Assembly: GCA_018907035.1 (NCBI GenBank)
Contig: JACCIC010000015.1
Coordinates: 846,501 to 910,500, forward strand
Source: Sycobia sp. Sy_11
Lineage: Eukaryota > Arthropoda > Insecta > Hymenoptera > Epichrysomallidae
DNA: 64,000 nt
Direction: 5' to 3'
The notes under the pieces were generated by a model that was given only the letters and a program-made list of their open reading frames with translations, was not told the origin of the DNA and ran no database searches. Made by a program: the position numbers and the translations under genes. Each line of letters opens with the position of its first letter. Positions within the stretch are counted from its first letter, which is position 1. This document shows positions 39,741 through 51,647 of this stretch, piece by piece.

Positions 39741-40133
39741 AGGAATTTCATTGCACGAATCCCTTCACGTTATTGAATATTTAACGTATTTCACCGATGC
39801 GGCGCTTCTGCCAAACTGCGTAAATCAATCACCGCAATTTGTCACCAAGTTGAAAATGTATAAGAGGCACAGGTATTGCATCGGCGAGGGGGGGGGGCGA
39901 TCGAATTTTCGCCGAATAGTCGAATTCGCGCGGTTCATTCGCACACATACAGTGGTAAAGGCCTATATTTGCTCAGGCGTAAGGATGGCTCGTTGCCTCC
40001 TCCACTCCCCCTCCCCCCACTCCGACGCTAGAGGCTTGCGATAAGCGGCAGTAGGCAGAAGCTTTTGGGATCCGTAGCTCCGCCACCTGCCGACTACGTC
40101 CCTCTCCCCCATCCTCTCACTCTCTCTTCCCCC

Positions 40134-40176
<43 letters not shown>

Positions 40177-40560
40177 CGCTCCACCGAATGCGCGACTGCC
40201 GACGGAGTGATTTCAAGGTCGGTCGGGCATTTCAAGATTGCGGGCCGTCGAATGGCCGGCGAATAAATCCGGGAGGTGCGGAGGGGGATGGGGAAGGGGC
40301 GGGAGGCCGCCGCACCTCGCGCGTAAACTTCCGATAGAAATTTGTAGTTTGCGCTCGGTCCGCTCTGTGACCTCCTGCTTCGCGCACCCCCCCCCCAGAC
40401 CCCATCCCTTCTACCGCTCTTGGGCTCTAATTTCTCGGGCAACCTTTACCCAGTGGGAAAAACCGAACGGTTCGTCATTCATGAGTCCGCTCCTGGCCAA
40501 ACGCGCCGGCATTACAATCTGTAGTAATGCGACTGTTTTGGGAATGTAGCGTCGCTTCCG
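39741..40560. promoter_or_regulatory. CpG-rich island with CT array and G/C runs
   Basis: A G run (about 39889-39897), a CT array (40136-40173) and a C run (about 40388-40396) lie within a GC-rich block. Overlapping frames in several phases indicate composition rather than coding. Confidence 0.25.
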
Positions 40561-41330
40561 GTATTTGAATACCAGCCGTTTCCAATCTCCTACTCAGGGG
40601 GGAGACGTACGTGAAGTTTTGGTGAAATTAAAATTTGCAGTATCGCATAGTTCATCTTGGAGCATGCAATTCGTTTGCATAGTTAGATTGCAGATAAATC
40701 AGAATTCGCGCGGTTGGTAAAGCCGAGCGAATTCGTAAGGATGCAGAGGCGGTGATTGTTTGATGCATTTGTAGAAGAAATTTTATTTAGAGATCGCCGA
40801 CCAAGAACAGGGAACGTTGATGTAATCAAAAAAGATGATGTAATCAAATTGCATATAAAAATACGTTGAAATGGTCCAATGCACAAAAAAGGGAATTAAT
40901 CGTTAAATCGTAATATTCTGTCGAGTAGTAGCATTCGCGGTATGCGTCATTGTCAAAAATGTAAGCTTTATTGCAGATGTGTTAAATTTTATACTGGACA
41001 TAAAAAATAATCATCAATAATGTCCATTAGTATCCAATATTTTTAAGATTTATTAATTACATGGTCAATGACAGTTTCTGTTCAATGTAAAGGACTGCAC
41101 TGTAACTATAATTTCAAAAGAAAAATATTTTTTTCGGTCGGATTTCAGATCCCGTCAAAATTATACATTTCCCTCGCTTCGAAATAAATAGTTTTTTGAT
41201 TGAATGAAAATAAAACTATTAGGAAAAAAAATCTTGAATATTACGCTTTCACTTACATTTCCGTGATAAATAATCGTATCACAAAGACTAGAATCAACAA
41301 CGTTCTACTGATAAATAATAAATAGAGAAC
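40561..41330. other. AT-leaning intergenic stretch
   Basis: No gene seen. Confidence 0.6.
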
Positions 41331-41339
41331 GAAAACGGC

Positions 41340-42011
41340 AAAAAAAAAAAAAATGGCAAAAAGGCCAATGGAACAAAAGCCTCTTCCCAGCGTCCCATCG
41401 GCGACTGAGGACCCGCTCCGCATCGATCTTTTTATCACCCCCTCCTGCCCGCCCCTCGTCGCCTATTTTCATCCATATCCCAGACGGCAGCGACGGCGAC
41501 GGCGGCGATCTTCCCTCTCGGGCGTCGCGCCGCCGACCGTTGCTCGTCGGCCCGGGTCCGCGTCTCGGGCGCGACTGCGCTCCGCCGTCGGAAAATCTCG
41601 CCCTTCGGGCTGCGCGAGCACGTCGCCCGGAGAGTAAGGGAGATGGAGAGAGCGGGAGCGCCGGAGAGAACCTCTATATTCCCTCCTCGCCGCCGTCCCG
41701 CGCGCGCCCCGTGTCACACTTTTGGGGCGCGGCGCTTGCGCGTCCGCCTAAAAAGGTAGATCGCCCCCGGTAAGTAACGGGTGGCCCGATTGGCCTCGAG
41801 CCCCCGGCCAATCGGGCGGCGCGTTACATGCCCGGATCACGTTGCACGCGCTTATATTGGGAGGCTCGGCTCGCCAGCCCGACAGAACGGCTCTCTAACG
41901 TAAGTGCGAAACAACACCACCAGCGACTTTGCCCGCGAGGGGGGGTTTGGCGCGCGCGCGTACACCTCTATATAATACAGACACACACGCACACACACCC
42001 CCACACAATTT

Positions 42012-42061
<50 letters not shown>

Positions 42062-42120
42062 ATATATGTATATATGTATATATATACGACTTCCGACACG
42101 GATTTTTACCGCCTAGATTG
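41340..42120. promoter_or_regulatory. CpG-rich island ending in CA/TA arrays
   Basis: Strongly CpG-rich from about 41370 to 41960. It contains a near-palindromic block around 41785-41815 (gattggcc...ggccaatc) that includes an inverted CCAAT-type word. It ends in (CA)n and (TA)n arrays (41977-42087). The CCAAT-like palindrome makes it a candidate promoter, possibly of an unseen noncoding exon. Confidence 0.3.
41977..42087. repeat. (CA)n then (TA)n array
   Basis: Imperfect CA tract, then about 20 TA units, then GTATATA variants. Confidence 0.92.
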
Positions 42121-42159
42121 CAAAATTAAGAAAAAATAATTTTTTTCGCTCTTTCCATT

Positions 42160-42214
42160 TGCATATATCTATATCCATATATAGATATATCTTGCTTTGT
42201 CTCAGCGATCGAGG

Positions 42215-42266
<52 letters not shown>
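42160..42266. repeat. AT palindrome and (TA)n array
   Basis: A near-perfect inverted repeat with arms atatatctatat and atatagatatat around a 2-4 bp centre (about 42163-42192), then a (TA)n array at 42219-42266. Confidence 0.85.
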
Positions 42267-42270
<4 letters not shown>

Positions 42271-43850
42271 GTACATGAACATGTTACAATACCTGTACCT
42301 ATATCTCTTTTCCCTCTCATCCTCCACCCCCTTTAACACTGTTATGTAAATTGGCATCCATCCCTTATTTTATCGAGGTTACCTATTACGTGGGCGGTGG
42401 CGCGCGAGGCGGAAGTTGTTCGAAATTCGCGGATGAGGCCCAATAATCGGGGAATGAGGCGAGGAAATAAGGAAAATAAAAAAAAAATTAGGAGAGGATT
42501 TTTCCACAAAGCGCAGAGTGACGCGTAACCATACAAATACCGGAAGTTCGGCCAGACCATACCAGTGTAACCGGATGGAGAAAGTGTGTGCGAATTAATT
42601 CAAGCAACGAGGACTCGAGCCAACTGCAGCGGTTGTGTGTGCTTCCGGTTGATTCTCTTTCCCTTGTATTTCTCGAGAGGACTGGTGCTTGTCGACGAAA
42701 TTGATAAGGGACTCTTGGACCGTGGATTCCGCGATACGAACAATAAGATAACAAAAAAAAAAACAAAATGAAAAGAAATTACTAAAGGCAAAAAAGAAAA
42801 AAAAGAACGCGAGCTTAATCGGTTATGAGTTTTTTGTGAAACGATCCCGTTAATGGAGGACTTGTACACGTAGAGACGGATATGGTTACGTGGACCAGTG
42901 ATTTGGAGATTTAGAAGCGGGTATCCAGCGGCTTTATGGTGAACTCTCTGAAACACGTCTATTTATGTATTAAGCCGCTGCCGTTCGTGTTAAATATACT
43001 GAAGTGATTATTTTCGTCTTTGATGATCATTGAACCTATTGCCGGATTGGTCGATCGATCCATTAAGTTTTCTTATTTATTCGCCGAACAAGTGTTGATC
43101 AAGCAAGTGATGCGTTTTTTTTATTTATTTATTTATTTATCTTGTCTTCATTTTTTTTTTCGTTTTTCTGAAGTCAATCTTATGTTCTTTCAAACTATAG
43201 AGGTAGCGAAAATTTAAATGGACTTTACTCTGGCTTTACGAAAATTAAACAAAATCGATGTGACGTTATTAATACAGAGATATTATATACTTCCTGTTTT
43301 CCTCGCTTCTGCACTAGCTCAAAAGCCGAATCCGTCAAACTTAAAATTAGATTAAAGTTTAAGCTGAGAAATTTGAACGTCGGTAAAAATAGAATGAAGG
43401 ATGAGTGAAATAACGCTCTCGAGTCGAATTCTGTTTTATTCGGTTTCCTGATTTTTTTTCCCCGTGTATACTCAATGTAAAACGGCGAATCGATAGTTTC
43501 GTGATAAATAAAAAAATTCATTTTCGGCATTTTTTACGTAAGGTTAATTCGTCATGAATACATTTCTACTTAATTTCTAGAAAGAGGCCATAAAACTCTG
43601 TAATAAATGTGAATGTCGAGTAATTTTGGCGTATAAAAATTGGAATTCCGAATAAATTTGAGTTCTCTCAATATCGTGGTTGAATAAGTTTTGTACTATT
43701 AAATAACCCAGAAACAGCTTGCTTTTTTACATTTCGCTATGAAATTTTTCTATCTATGCATTGTTCTGATTTTACTTCAACGTGAACGAATTGAAAAACC
43801 CGCGTAAAATACGTATATGGTTCGAAACTTTTCACAAAGTTGTATTGCTC
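42267..43850. other. Intergenic stretch before the Mhc-proximal island
   Basis: Mixed composition with no gene recognised. The minus-strand frames at 42488-42956 and 43225-43530 lack domains and splice support. Confidence 0.5.
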
Positions 43851-43854
43851 TTGC

Positions 43855-44959
43855 TTTGCTACAGAAAAGAAAAGAAGATAAAAAGGGAATTTTCATAAAA
43901 TACCGCAAAAAAATTTGGCAATTGCAATAAATGTCGATCTCTATCGAATTCTAAAAATTGATCCGAGTCCAAGCCCGACAGAGCCACGTAAATCGTTGTT
44001 CTACAAAAATTTTTTTTCAAGGAATCGTCCTCGGTTCCTCGCGAAATTGTCGCTGGCTCCTTGCGCGCGCCATCTGCAAAGCCGATGATCGCGACGCGCG
44101 CTTTCGCATTCCTGGCATTACTTACTTCCGAATGCCAGGGATGGAAATCCAAAACGTCGAGGAACCCAGTTTCGTATTTAGTTGAGTCGGCGGTGGGTGG
44201 TGCGTGGGTGGATGGCAGGGGGGGGGCGAGGGCGCGCGCTCGGAAATAAAAGAAACGAAAGAAAAGAACGAGAAAAAGGATGGGGGGGAGGGGAGAGCAT
44301 CGGGCTCTCCGGGGCCTCTCTCGTGAAAATAACGCGACGATCATGGGTCGGGGAGGGGCGGGCGGGAAGAGGGAGCGGGGGAGGGGAGGGGAGATTCGAA
44401 AAAGATCTCGCGTCCGGAGATATTCATTTCGCAGGGGATGGAGTGGGGCAGGGGGTGGGTGGGGGAAGGGGGACGGAGAGAGGGAGGGGGGAGTCCAGGC
44501 CGCCATGTTGCGCCGCGAGCGACGCTCATTATGAATTTCTGTCTGCCCCGCAGGGCCGCCCAGTTCGAGCCGCCAGAAGTAGTCCGTCCGCCGCCGAAGC
44601 CAGAGAGACCTGGGGAAAAAAGGCAGACGCACGTCGAACCAGTCGAAAGGGGACGCATCGACGGAGAGTAGTGGGAGAGCAGGCAGAGGCTTATAGGAAC
44701 GAACGAAGAAGAGACACTCGACTCTCTTTCCTGTATAAAAAAAAAAAAAAAACTTTTTTTTTTTATTTTGTACTTTTCACAAATTCTGAGCAAAGAGGAA
44801 GAAACGACGCGACAGCGAAGCGATCAAGAAGCAGAAGCAGCAGAAGGAGTTTAAGCAGCGTTGAACCGCCTCAGCGTCCCCTCGTCCCCGATTGGATTCG
44901 GACGGGTTCAGCGGATCCGCGGTTCGCGCGCCACGACGAAGAGATAGATTGAGGGAGCC

Positions 44960-44991
<32 letters not shown>

Positions 44992-45132
44992 TGCGCCGAC
45001 GAACTCAGACGCAGTCAGTTACGCGCGAGAGCAGGGCGGTCATCCTTAACCGCCCCACCCGTCTCCGACTTCGGAGCCCTCGACTTCTTTAATTCAACCC
45101 CCGGTCTACGCCCGTGAGGCAGAGGAGCCAGG
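43855..45132 (+). promoter_or_regulatory. Mhc-proximal GC-rich promoter / 5' UTR region
   Basis: A GC-rich block runs up to the Mhc start codon. It contains a G-rich/purine-rich half (about 44170-44520), a TATA-like word tataaaa (44734-44740) after a pyrimidine run, and a GA array (44967-44991). If the TATA word is used, transcription would start near 44765 and give a leader of about 370 nt. Alternatively 45123-45132 is the end of a leader spliced at the cag at 45120-45122; the tract before it is a poor pyrimidine tract. Mhc genes of flies start with a noncoding exon, so both models stay open. Confidence 0.35.
44967..44991. repeat. (GA)n array upstream of the Mhc start
   Basis: GA tract in the presumed leader/promoter. 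GAGAG words can bind GAGA factor in flies, but the tract may simply be a microsatellite. Confidence 0.85.
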
Positions 45133-45336
45133 ATGCCGGCCCCGCAGAAGCAGGACGAGGATGCGGATCCGACCCCCTATCTGTTCGTATCCCTCGAGCA
45201 GAAGAGGATCGACCAGACCAAGCCTTACGACGCGAAGAAGGCGTGCTGGGTGCCCGACGAGAAGGAGGGCTACCTGCTCGGTGAGATTAAGGCCACCAAG
45301 GGCGATGTCGTCAGCGTCGGGCTCCCCGGCGGTGAG
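45133..45336 (+). CDS. Mhc: Mhc coding exon with start codon (residues 1-68)
   Basis: The ATG at 45133 follows gagccagg. The peptide starts MPAPQKQDEDADPTPYLFVS and goes on EQKRIDQTKPYDAKKACWVP, DEKEGYLLGEIKATKGD and ends VGLPGGE. This is the N-terminal segment of insect muscle myosin II, leading into the SH3-like domain. The exon is 68 codons, phase 0 at its end, with the donor GTGAGT directly after the last codon (45337). The start is fixed by the family's MPxP...DPTPYLF opening. It equals exon 2 of the fruit fly gene, so a noncoding exon may exist upstream. Confidence 0.96.
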
Positions 45337-45796
45337 GTGAGTTGGCCACTTTCGTTTCATATCCTCCCCCCCTCCCAATCCTTATTTATTTATTTTTGCG
45401 TTTTTTTTTTTTTTTTTGTTGTCTCTGTCTCCCTGTCTCTCGCTATCAATTACCGAGGATCTTTCGATCTCGCAGCCCATCCGCGTTTTCCTCGCACGAT
45501 AGTCTGGATAATTGGACCGAGGATTCGCCATCGATCGACATTAATTGTTAGTGGGAGGGATGTATGGGACTCGGGCGGATGTGGCGAAAGTTCCGAGGTA
45601 TCGGTTTGCCATTAAAAATAGGCCAGCGCAGCGCGTCGGCGAGCGACGCTGCGGTAGTGGAAAGTTTTATCTTCCCTTTCTCAACCGACCAAAATTCGAG
45701 CACTCGTACGGGAAGACTCCACTCTCGTGCATAACGTCATAGTTGTTTTAATTCGTAACGGCGATCGAGGGGCGAGTGAGGGAGGGGGGAGAGCGG

Positions 45797-45801
<5 letters not shown>

Positions 45802-45832
<31 letters not shown>
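45802..45832. repeat. (GA)n array
   Basis: About 15 GA units in the first Mhc intron. Confidence 0.93.
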
Positions 45833-45833
<1 letters not shown>

Positions 45834-46399
45834 ATATAGAGAAGTCGTAACAGCCACGCGGCTGCCAAGTGACACAACGTCTCAGCATTCGTCGCGCATT
45901 CTGCCAATTTTTGAAGGCGCAGAATTCGCGTCTTAATGTATTAATCGGCGCGCTCCTGCCTTTTCTCAGAGACTAACGGTATTTTGGCATTGAGCGATTT
46001 AAAATAGTCGTTGAACGTCGAAATGCGCAGAAATAGCAGTTGCCGTTTCCATGTTGCTATATAGTACGATATATATATATATATATATTGATCGCGTGGG
46101 ATAGTTTTATTGATATATTAAAATTTAGTTTATGGATTCGAGAGTTGAAATGGCAATGTTAAAATTGATGATTCCAATTGGAAGAAATGCACAATATCAA
46201 TAGAATTTCGATTGTTGCATAAATTTTGTATCTGAAAATAAAATTAAAAACAGCTCTTTTATGTATAAATGAACGTAGATTTCAAAATATTTTATACACC
46301 TTAATATACGTATAATATAATAGATAAAAGTCAACGAATATCGATGATGTTCTAATTAAACAACGATGGTCGTTGTGCAATTAAACAATCTCAAAACAA

Positions 46400-46709
46400 A
46401 AGCAAAATAGTAAAGTACCAAACGGTAGGAAGCCCCGAAGAACGTGCAAAGCAAAAAAGCATAATAATCACCGAGCTGCCGTAATCGAGACCGCGCGCGT
46501 CAGGTGCTTCGACTATTTTTTCTCTCGCCCCGCGGCCCCGGGGGTCTCCCGAAAAAGACAATCGACCCGAACAAAATATAGAATGGCCCGAGACGCGCCC
46601 GTGCGCCGGAATGCGATCCCTCCTGGGTAACCAAGGAAGGTCGGATCGGAGGAGGCTGCCCGAAAAGCTCGACGCGCGAGATACCGAGGGATAGATAGAT
46701 TGAGAGAGT

Positions 46710-46745
<36 letters not shown>

Positions 46746-47660
46746 AAGGATGAAATATAAGAATTTCGGTCGAAACACAAGAGGCGAGCTTATAAAAAGA
46801 GCGCGGGGGAGGGCGGTGGGGGCCACAGGGGGAGAGGAGAGGCAGAGAAACCGAGAGATCGAGAAAAATCGAGCGCGTCGGAGGAGGAGGAGGAGTAGGA
46901 GGCGTCGGCGGGCGACGACGACAACGGAACGACGACGACGACGACGACGGCGACGACGTCGTTCGGAAAACCACCAGCCGTAACCGTATCAGGACGCGCT
47001 CCCGACTTCTATTTCAGGAACGGGCTAGAGCGGGAGCTCGCGCGCTCGCGCACCTTCCGCGACCGTACACGCATGTGTATTCGCTGGCCGCGGGGGCGGA
47101 GGCACCAGCTGATTGTCGGGTTTGGTGGTTGCCTCAACCCCTCCCCCCCCCGCGTCGCGCATCGCCGCCGTCCTCGTTCCCGTGGCGTCCTTAGAAAGCA
47201 GCTCGCCATTTTGCCGGGCAGCTGATTCGCGCGCGATGGAGAGAGCCTTTCCACGTCTACTTTTTGGTTATTCGATTTTTTTCTTTGTTTTTTTTTTTGT
47301 TGTAATCTTTGTTTTTTGGTCTATTATTTTTTTTGTCCTTTTTGTTGTTGTTGTTGTTGTTCGATGTCGCGGGAGGATACGCGCGGCCCGGAAACTATGT
47401 GACCCGCGCGCGCGGTGGGTTTATAAATAAAGAGAAAGTTTCTATTTTCATGGATCTAAAAGTAATCGCGACGACTATATTTAGAGTATGCAGGGAGTTA
47501 CGGTAACTCGACAATTCCAGTCTCTGTCACCCCGTCCCCCCACCCCCCTCCGCCCCCGTAACTTTAAGTCGCTGCCACAGCCCTTGTGCTCGGGTTGCCG
47601 AAGCGTACGGAGACGTGTCACAGAAATGAAATAAGATAAGATGAATGACCTTCCCCGTTT
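46400..47660. promoter_or_regulatory. GC-rich island inside the first Mhc intron
   Basis: A CpG-rich block with a GA array (46710-46744), GGA/GAC triplet arrays (about 46878-46955) and a perfect MEF2-type word at 47475-47484 near its right end. Open frames overlap in many phases and are low-complexity (Arg-rich or Ser-Leu repeats), so no gene is called. Confidence 0.3.
46710..46955. repeat. (GA)n array and GGA/GAC triplet arrays
   Basis: A GA tract at 46710-46744, then GGA units and GAC units at about 46878-46955. Confidence 0.9.
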
Positions 47661-48056
47661 TCTGCTTTTATTTTACGGCTTTCACTCGCATAGGCGTCGG
47701 TGCACGGGATATTTTTAAATCCCCTCCCGGACTACTAAATACTGCTGAGTGACCGACATTCATTCGGATTATTCGAAACTCTCGTTATTTTCCGAATTTT
47801 CAATTTTGTTACGGAACAATTTGAACATTTTTGTTAATTTTAAATTAAATTAAATTCAATTTACTTTAATTCAATTTTTTACAATAGAGTACTATTTACC
47901 CATTCATTGATTTATCTATACGCGATACTGAAACTTGAAACCTAAAACGTAGAATAGTAATATTTTCTTTTCATAAGTAAATTTTTTTATTGAAAAAATC
48001 TCATTTGAATAATTATTCTTAATTTTAGTATTGACATAAAATATTGTCAAGATTAC

Positions 48057-48270
48057 ATTAGCAAATATAAATTATTAAATTAGTATATTAACAAAATTAT
48101 ATATTAATATCATAAATAAATATATTAATTTAATAATTTAATAAATTAATGTCATGAATTCATATGTTAATCTCATGAATGAATTTATTAATGTATAATT
48201 AAATTACTTAATATATTAATTCATTGAATTAATATATTAAACCTACGAATTATTATATTAATTGACTTTT
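48057..48270. repeat. AT-rich degenerate repeat
   Basis: Variants of taatatattaa and ttaatgtcatgaatt recur through about 200 bp. Confidence 0.6.
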
Positions 48271-48399
48271 AATTATGAAATTTGTGTACAAATTAAAGAT
48301 CTTGAAAATATTTTGTATTAATCAAGAAAAAATATTTATTTTTGATTATGAAGTACAAAGAAAAACTTCGATCTTGTAACATCAAAGCTTAAAAAGCCC

Positions 48400-48935
48400 T
48401 TAGATCGACCGAGAAAGCGACAAGTAGCACGGAAGTTTACGTCACACGAACAAAAGCAGTGATTTCGTAAAAACTCTCGCGAACCGAAGTAGAGATGGGG
48501 AAAGAGAGACAAACAGGCATACAGAGAGAGAGAGAGAGAGCGAGAGAGACAGAGGCAAAGAAAAAAAGGCGCGGGCGCAGATGTAGGGTAGCCTCTAAAA
48601 ATAAGTGCAGAAATCCGCGGGTCTCTTTCTGTCTCCTCTCTCTCTCTCTCTCTCTCTCTCCCTCTCTCGCATTCTCTCCCCGCGCGGTTGAAAAAGGCGA
48701 ATGAGCCGCGAGGGGATTTTTCTCAAAAGCGAATCACGCGTGCGGTCGGGGCTTTTCTCGTCGATTACGCAATTAAATGCTCCCTCGGGGCTGGCCGGCG
48801 CGGCCGTCGTCGGCGCTCCTTTCGGTTCAGCAAACTCGCGGCCCGCAAGCTCCGCGGAGTCGACGCGCGCAGCTCCCGCGCTATTGTTAGCCGCCTGAGC
48901 GTGGCTCGCGATGCCGCGCGAGAAGTGAGCGGAGG

Positions 48936-48993
<58 letters not shown>

Positions 48994-49640
48994 CACAAAC
49001 CGGCGGCGCGACCGGCTATAATAATAAAACGCCGAAACGCCACATCTCGAAACGCGGGTCACGTTATTTTTAGAGCCGGTGCGCGGCCTGCCTCGGAAGC
49101 TCTCTCTTCTCTCTCACTCTCTCTCTCTCTCTCTCATACATACACACACACACACACTCTCTCTCTCTCTCTCTCTTTCTCTCTATAGGGCAGCTAGATG
49201 CTCGGGCGCGGAAAGAGCGCGCCGCGTGCTATATAGGCGCGTCGAAAGAAGCGGCCCGAGCGCCCGTTACGGGGACGCGTTTCTTACGCAAGCCGAGGCC
49301 GTGCATGAGACGGGTCGTGATTTCTCGACGTTATCTATCCCGTTCGCGTGCGGGGATTCCGTGATGCTCGGCGTGTCCGTTTGAATCCGCCGATTTACCG
49401 GATGCAATTGTCCCGCTGGTTCACGCGCGCAGCGATTGAGCCGCGATTGATTTTTGATTTTGTTTTGTTTTGTTTTTTTTTTCTTTTTTTCGTTCTACGA
49501 AAGCTCGCCCGATACTTGTACATGTTTTCAGGCGATAAAAGCGTGCAAGCCCTTGTTGGAATGTCTGGGTTAGCATGGATTAATCACGTTGGAAAGTAAA
49601 TGGGAAAATAAAGTTTGACTCATCCAGGCGCCCGCAAACC
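48400..49640. promoter_or_regulatory. Second GC-rich island in the first Mhc intron
   Basis: A CpG-rich block with GA and TC arrays at about 48521-48560, 48636-48668, 48939-48989 and 49102-49187; the last is a TC-CA-TC compound tract. A MEF2-type word lies at 49064-49073. The GA and TC arrays are of opposite sense and could pair in the pre-mRNA. Confidence 0.3.
48939..49187. repeat. (GA)n array facing (TC)n-(CA)n-(TC)n array
   Basis: GA at 48939-48989, then TC-CA-TC at 49102-49187, separated by 112 bp. Confidence 0.92.
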
Positions 49641-50399
49641 AGGCTATGCTTTACAAGCGATTTATTTTTTTAGGTCGGATTTTTGAAGAATCGTAGCTTA
49701 AAATAAAAATGCCATTTCCACATATATTTTCGGTTAGGAAGCATCGCTAGTGACTTTGTATTATATTATTATATAGAGAAGACTGCGCGATAGCAGTGTA
49801 ATTTTCGCCCTATTAAATGTCATCCTTCTTTCTTAAATATATGTTTTCTTCGTGTACATCTTGTATTTTGAAATTTACATTTGTGCCTGGCAAATAATGT
49901 AACTTTCATATACCTTATTTTACATGAATGTAACGTAATAACGCGGGAGAGAGATATAAAATAACTTCAATTCCAAGGCCAATCACAATCATTGTAAATT
50001 TTTCAATACTTTTAAGCACGGCGTATTGTCCCAAAGTCCAGATTCTCGAAGAACTAAATAGATTAATATTGGGACCAAACTTATGATAAACACATAGAAA
50101 TCCTACGAAAATATAATCGACGTATAAAATTTGTAAAAAACAGCATTGAACAATTATCGGCCTGGTTTTTGTTACCCTACATGTCATTCAATGATAAATT
50201 TTAATCAAATGCACGTCGATCGATCATTTTTAAATACGATAGCGTTCAAATTTAATTCTTTAATGTCGATCCATGGGCTCAGCTTCTATGCAATGAACGA
50301 ATAAATATTAGAATGAAAATTCGCAACCAGAAAAGCCGTTATAATGACTAATACAAAAGTTATATATAAAAAAAATCTCGTAGACTCTAAATCCGAAAG

Positions 50400-50780
50400 C
50401 CCCGCTCCGATAGCCAAATAAACTTCCGAGAAGTCCGAGGGGGCGGCGGTTAGTGGTGGTGGGGGGGGGGTGGTGCGGAGGTTTGAGTAATAGAAATTGG
50501 GATCACATTTCTCCGACGCCCCGGCTCTCTCGTGCGCGTCGTCTATATTTGTTGGCTTTCGGGCCTTCGGTCATGCGAAACGCGAGAAACTGCACCCGAC
50601 TTATAATACCCGCGGTTGGCAGGGGCTCAAAGCCGCGCGCCGTGCCGTCGTCGTCGGTCGTCGCCGGCCGCCTTCGACGGAAGCGCGAGCCTGCTTCGTT
50701 GACCGAGGCTCGGTGAAAATCTGAAAAATTGCCGGGGCGAATGCAATGAAACGGAAGACGAAAAAAAAAGGAGAATGAAC
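50400..50780. promoter_or_regulatory. Third small GC-rich island in the first Mhc intron
   Basis: A CpG-rich block with a G run (50457-50470). No coding signal. Confidence 0.22.
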
Positions 50781-51266
50781 AAAAAAAAGCACAACAAGAA
50801 TCCCGGCCAAATGTATGATACGTATATTTATTATACGTATATATTTCAGTATTCTAAGACCTTTATCGGGAGGGGGGAGGGAATACTTCGTCGATTCGAT
50901 TCATCGGTGGAATTCCTCTACATAAATTTTTTTAACGAAACGCATTGTATTTTTCCAGATATATAATTATATCTTGATTCAATTAATTCTGATTTTTTTA
51001 AGGATGATTTACCGCAAATCAGATCCAAAGCGATTTTTTCAATAATGCTAAGTTTTTAATTATCTTCCAATTATTAGTCCAAATTCCAAAGAAACAACTT
51101 TTCTATAATCCGAACTCATTATTTCGATGATTTTTCTGGCAGTTAGGATGCAGATAAACCATTTTTTACCATAATTTCATTAAAACGGATACTATTTAAC
51201 GATAACTTAAGGACCGGAGTTCTTTTTAGAGAACAGGAGCTCTTTTAATAATAAAAGTTTTAAATA

Positions 51267-51497
51267 ATGCTATTAATATTGCTTTTATTATTGACATTAT
51301 TATATCCGCGTGGAAAATCAATTGAATCGTCACTAATTGTCATAACGAGGTTCTATAGCGGTCCGCGAGTACATCCAGAGCAATCGGAAGTGTCATTGCA
51401 ACATTTTACGGCCTTTAGACAACCGAATGAAAAACAAGAGTATAAAACTATGAAGTATGAAATATTACTCTGTGCCAAGAGAAACGTATGTTTCTGA
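51267..51497 (+). CDS. Hypothetical small secreted-type ORF inside the Mhc intron
   Basis: An ATG opens a 76-codon frame on the same strand as Mhc. The product would begin with a very hydrophobic leader (MLLILLLLLTLLYP) and continue with a polar 60-residue tail holding two cysteines, ending at a TGA. This fits a signal peptide followed by a small secreted peptide. There is no recognised family, no promoter in evidence, and AT-rich DNA readily encodes Leu/Ile runs by chance. Confidence 0.18.
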   Translation: MLLILLLLLTLLYPRGKSIESSLIVITRFYSGPRVHPEQSEVSLQHFTAFRQPNEKQEYKTMKYEILLCAKRNVCF

Positions 51498-51611
51498 TCA
51501 AATTGAACTACGTTTAACGCGCAGTTGCCAATAAAACGTTTCTTTTCTCTTCATAAATGATATAACTTTTAAAATGCTTTGAGGATGAAATTAAGAATCT
51601 TATATTATAGT

Positions 51612-51647
<36 letters not shown>

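Noticed and set aside
43859..44632. 257-codon minus-strand open frame
   Set aside because: It lies in a G-rich island, is Pro/Arg/Ser-rich low complexity, overlaps equally long frames on the other strand and has no domain. Composition explains it.
44182..44952. 256-codon plus-strand open frame just upstream of Mhc
   Set aside because: Gly/Arg/Lys-rich, runs through a poly-A/poly-T stretch and ends before the Mhc ATG in another frame; it is a by-product of the purine-rich island.
45133..45615. Continuous 160-codon frame from the Mhc ATG
   Set aside because: Only the first 68 codons are coding; the frame runs on into the intron after a clear GTGAGT donor, and the next exons fit exactly in phase.
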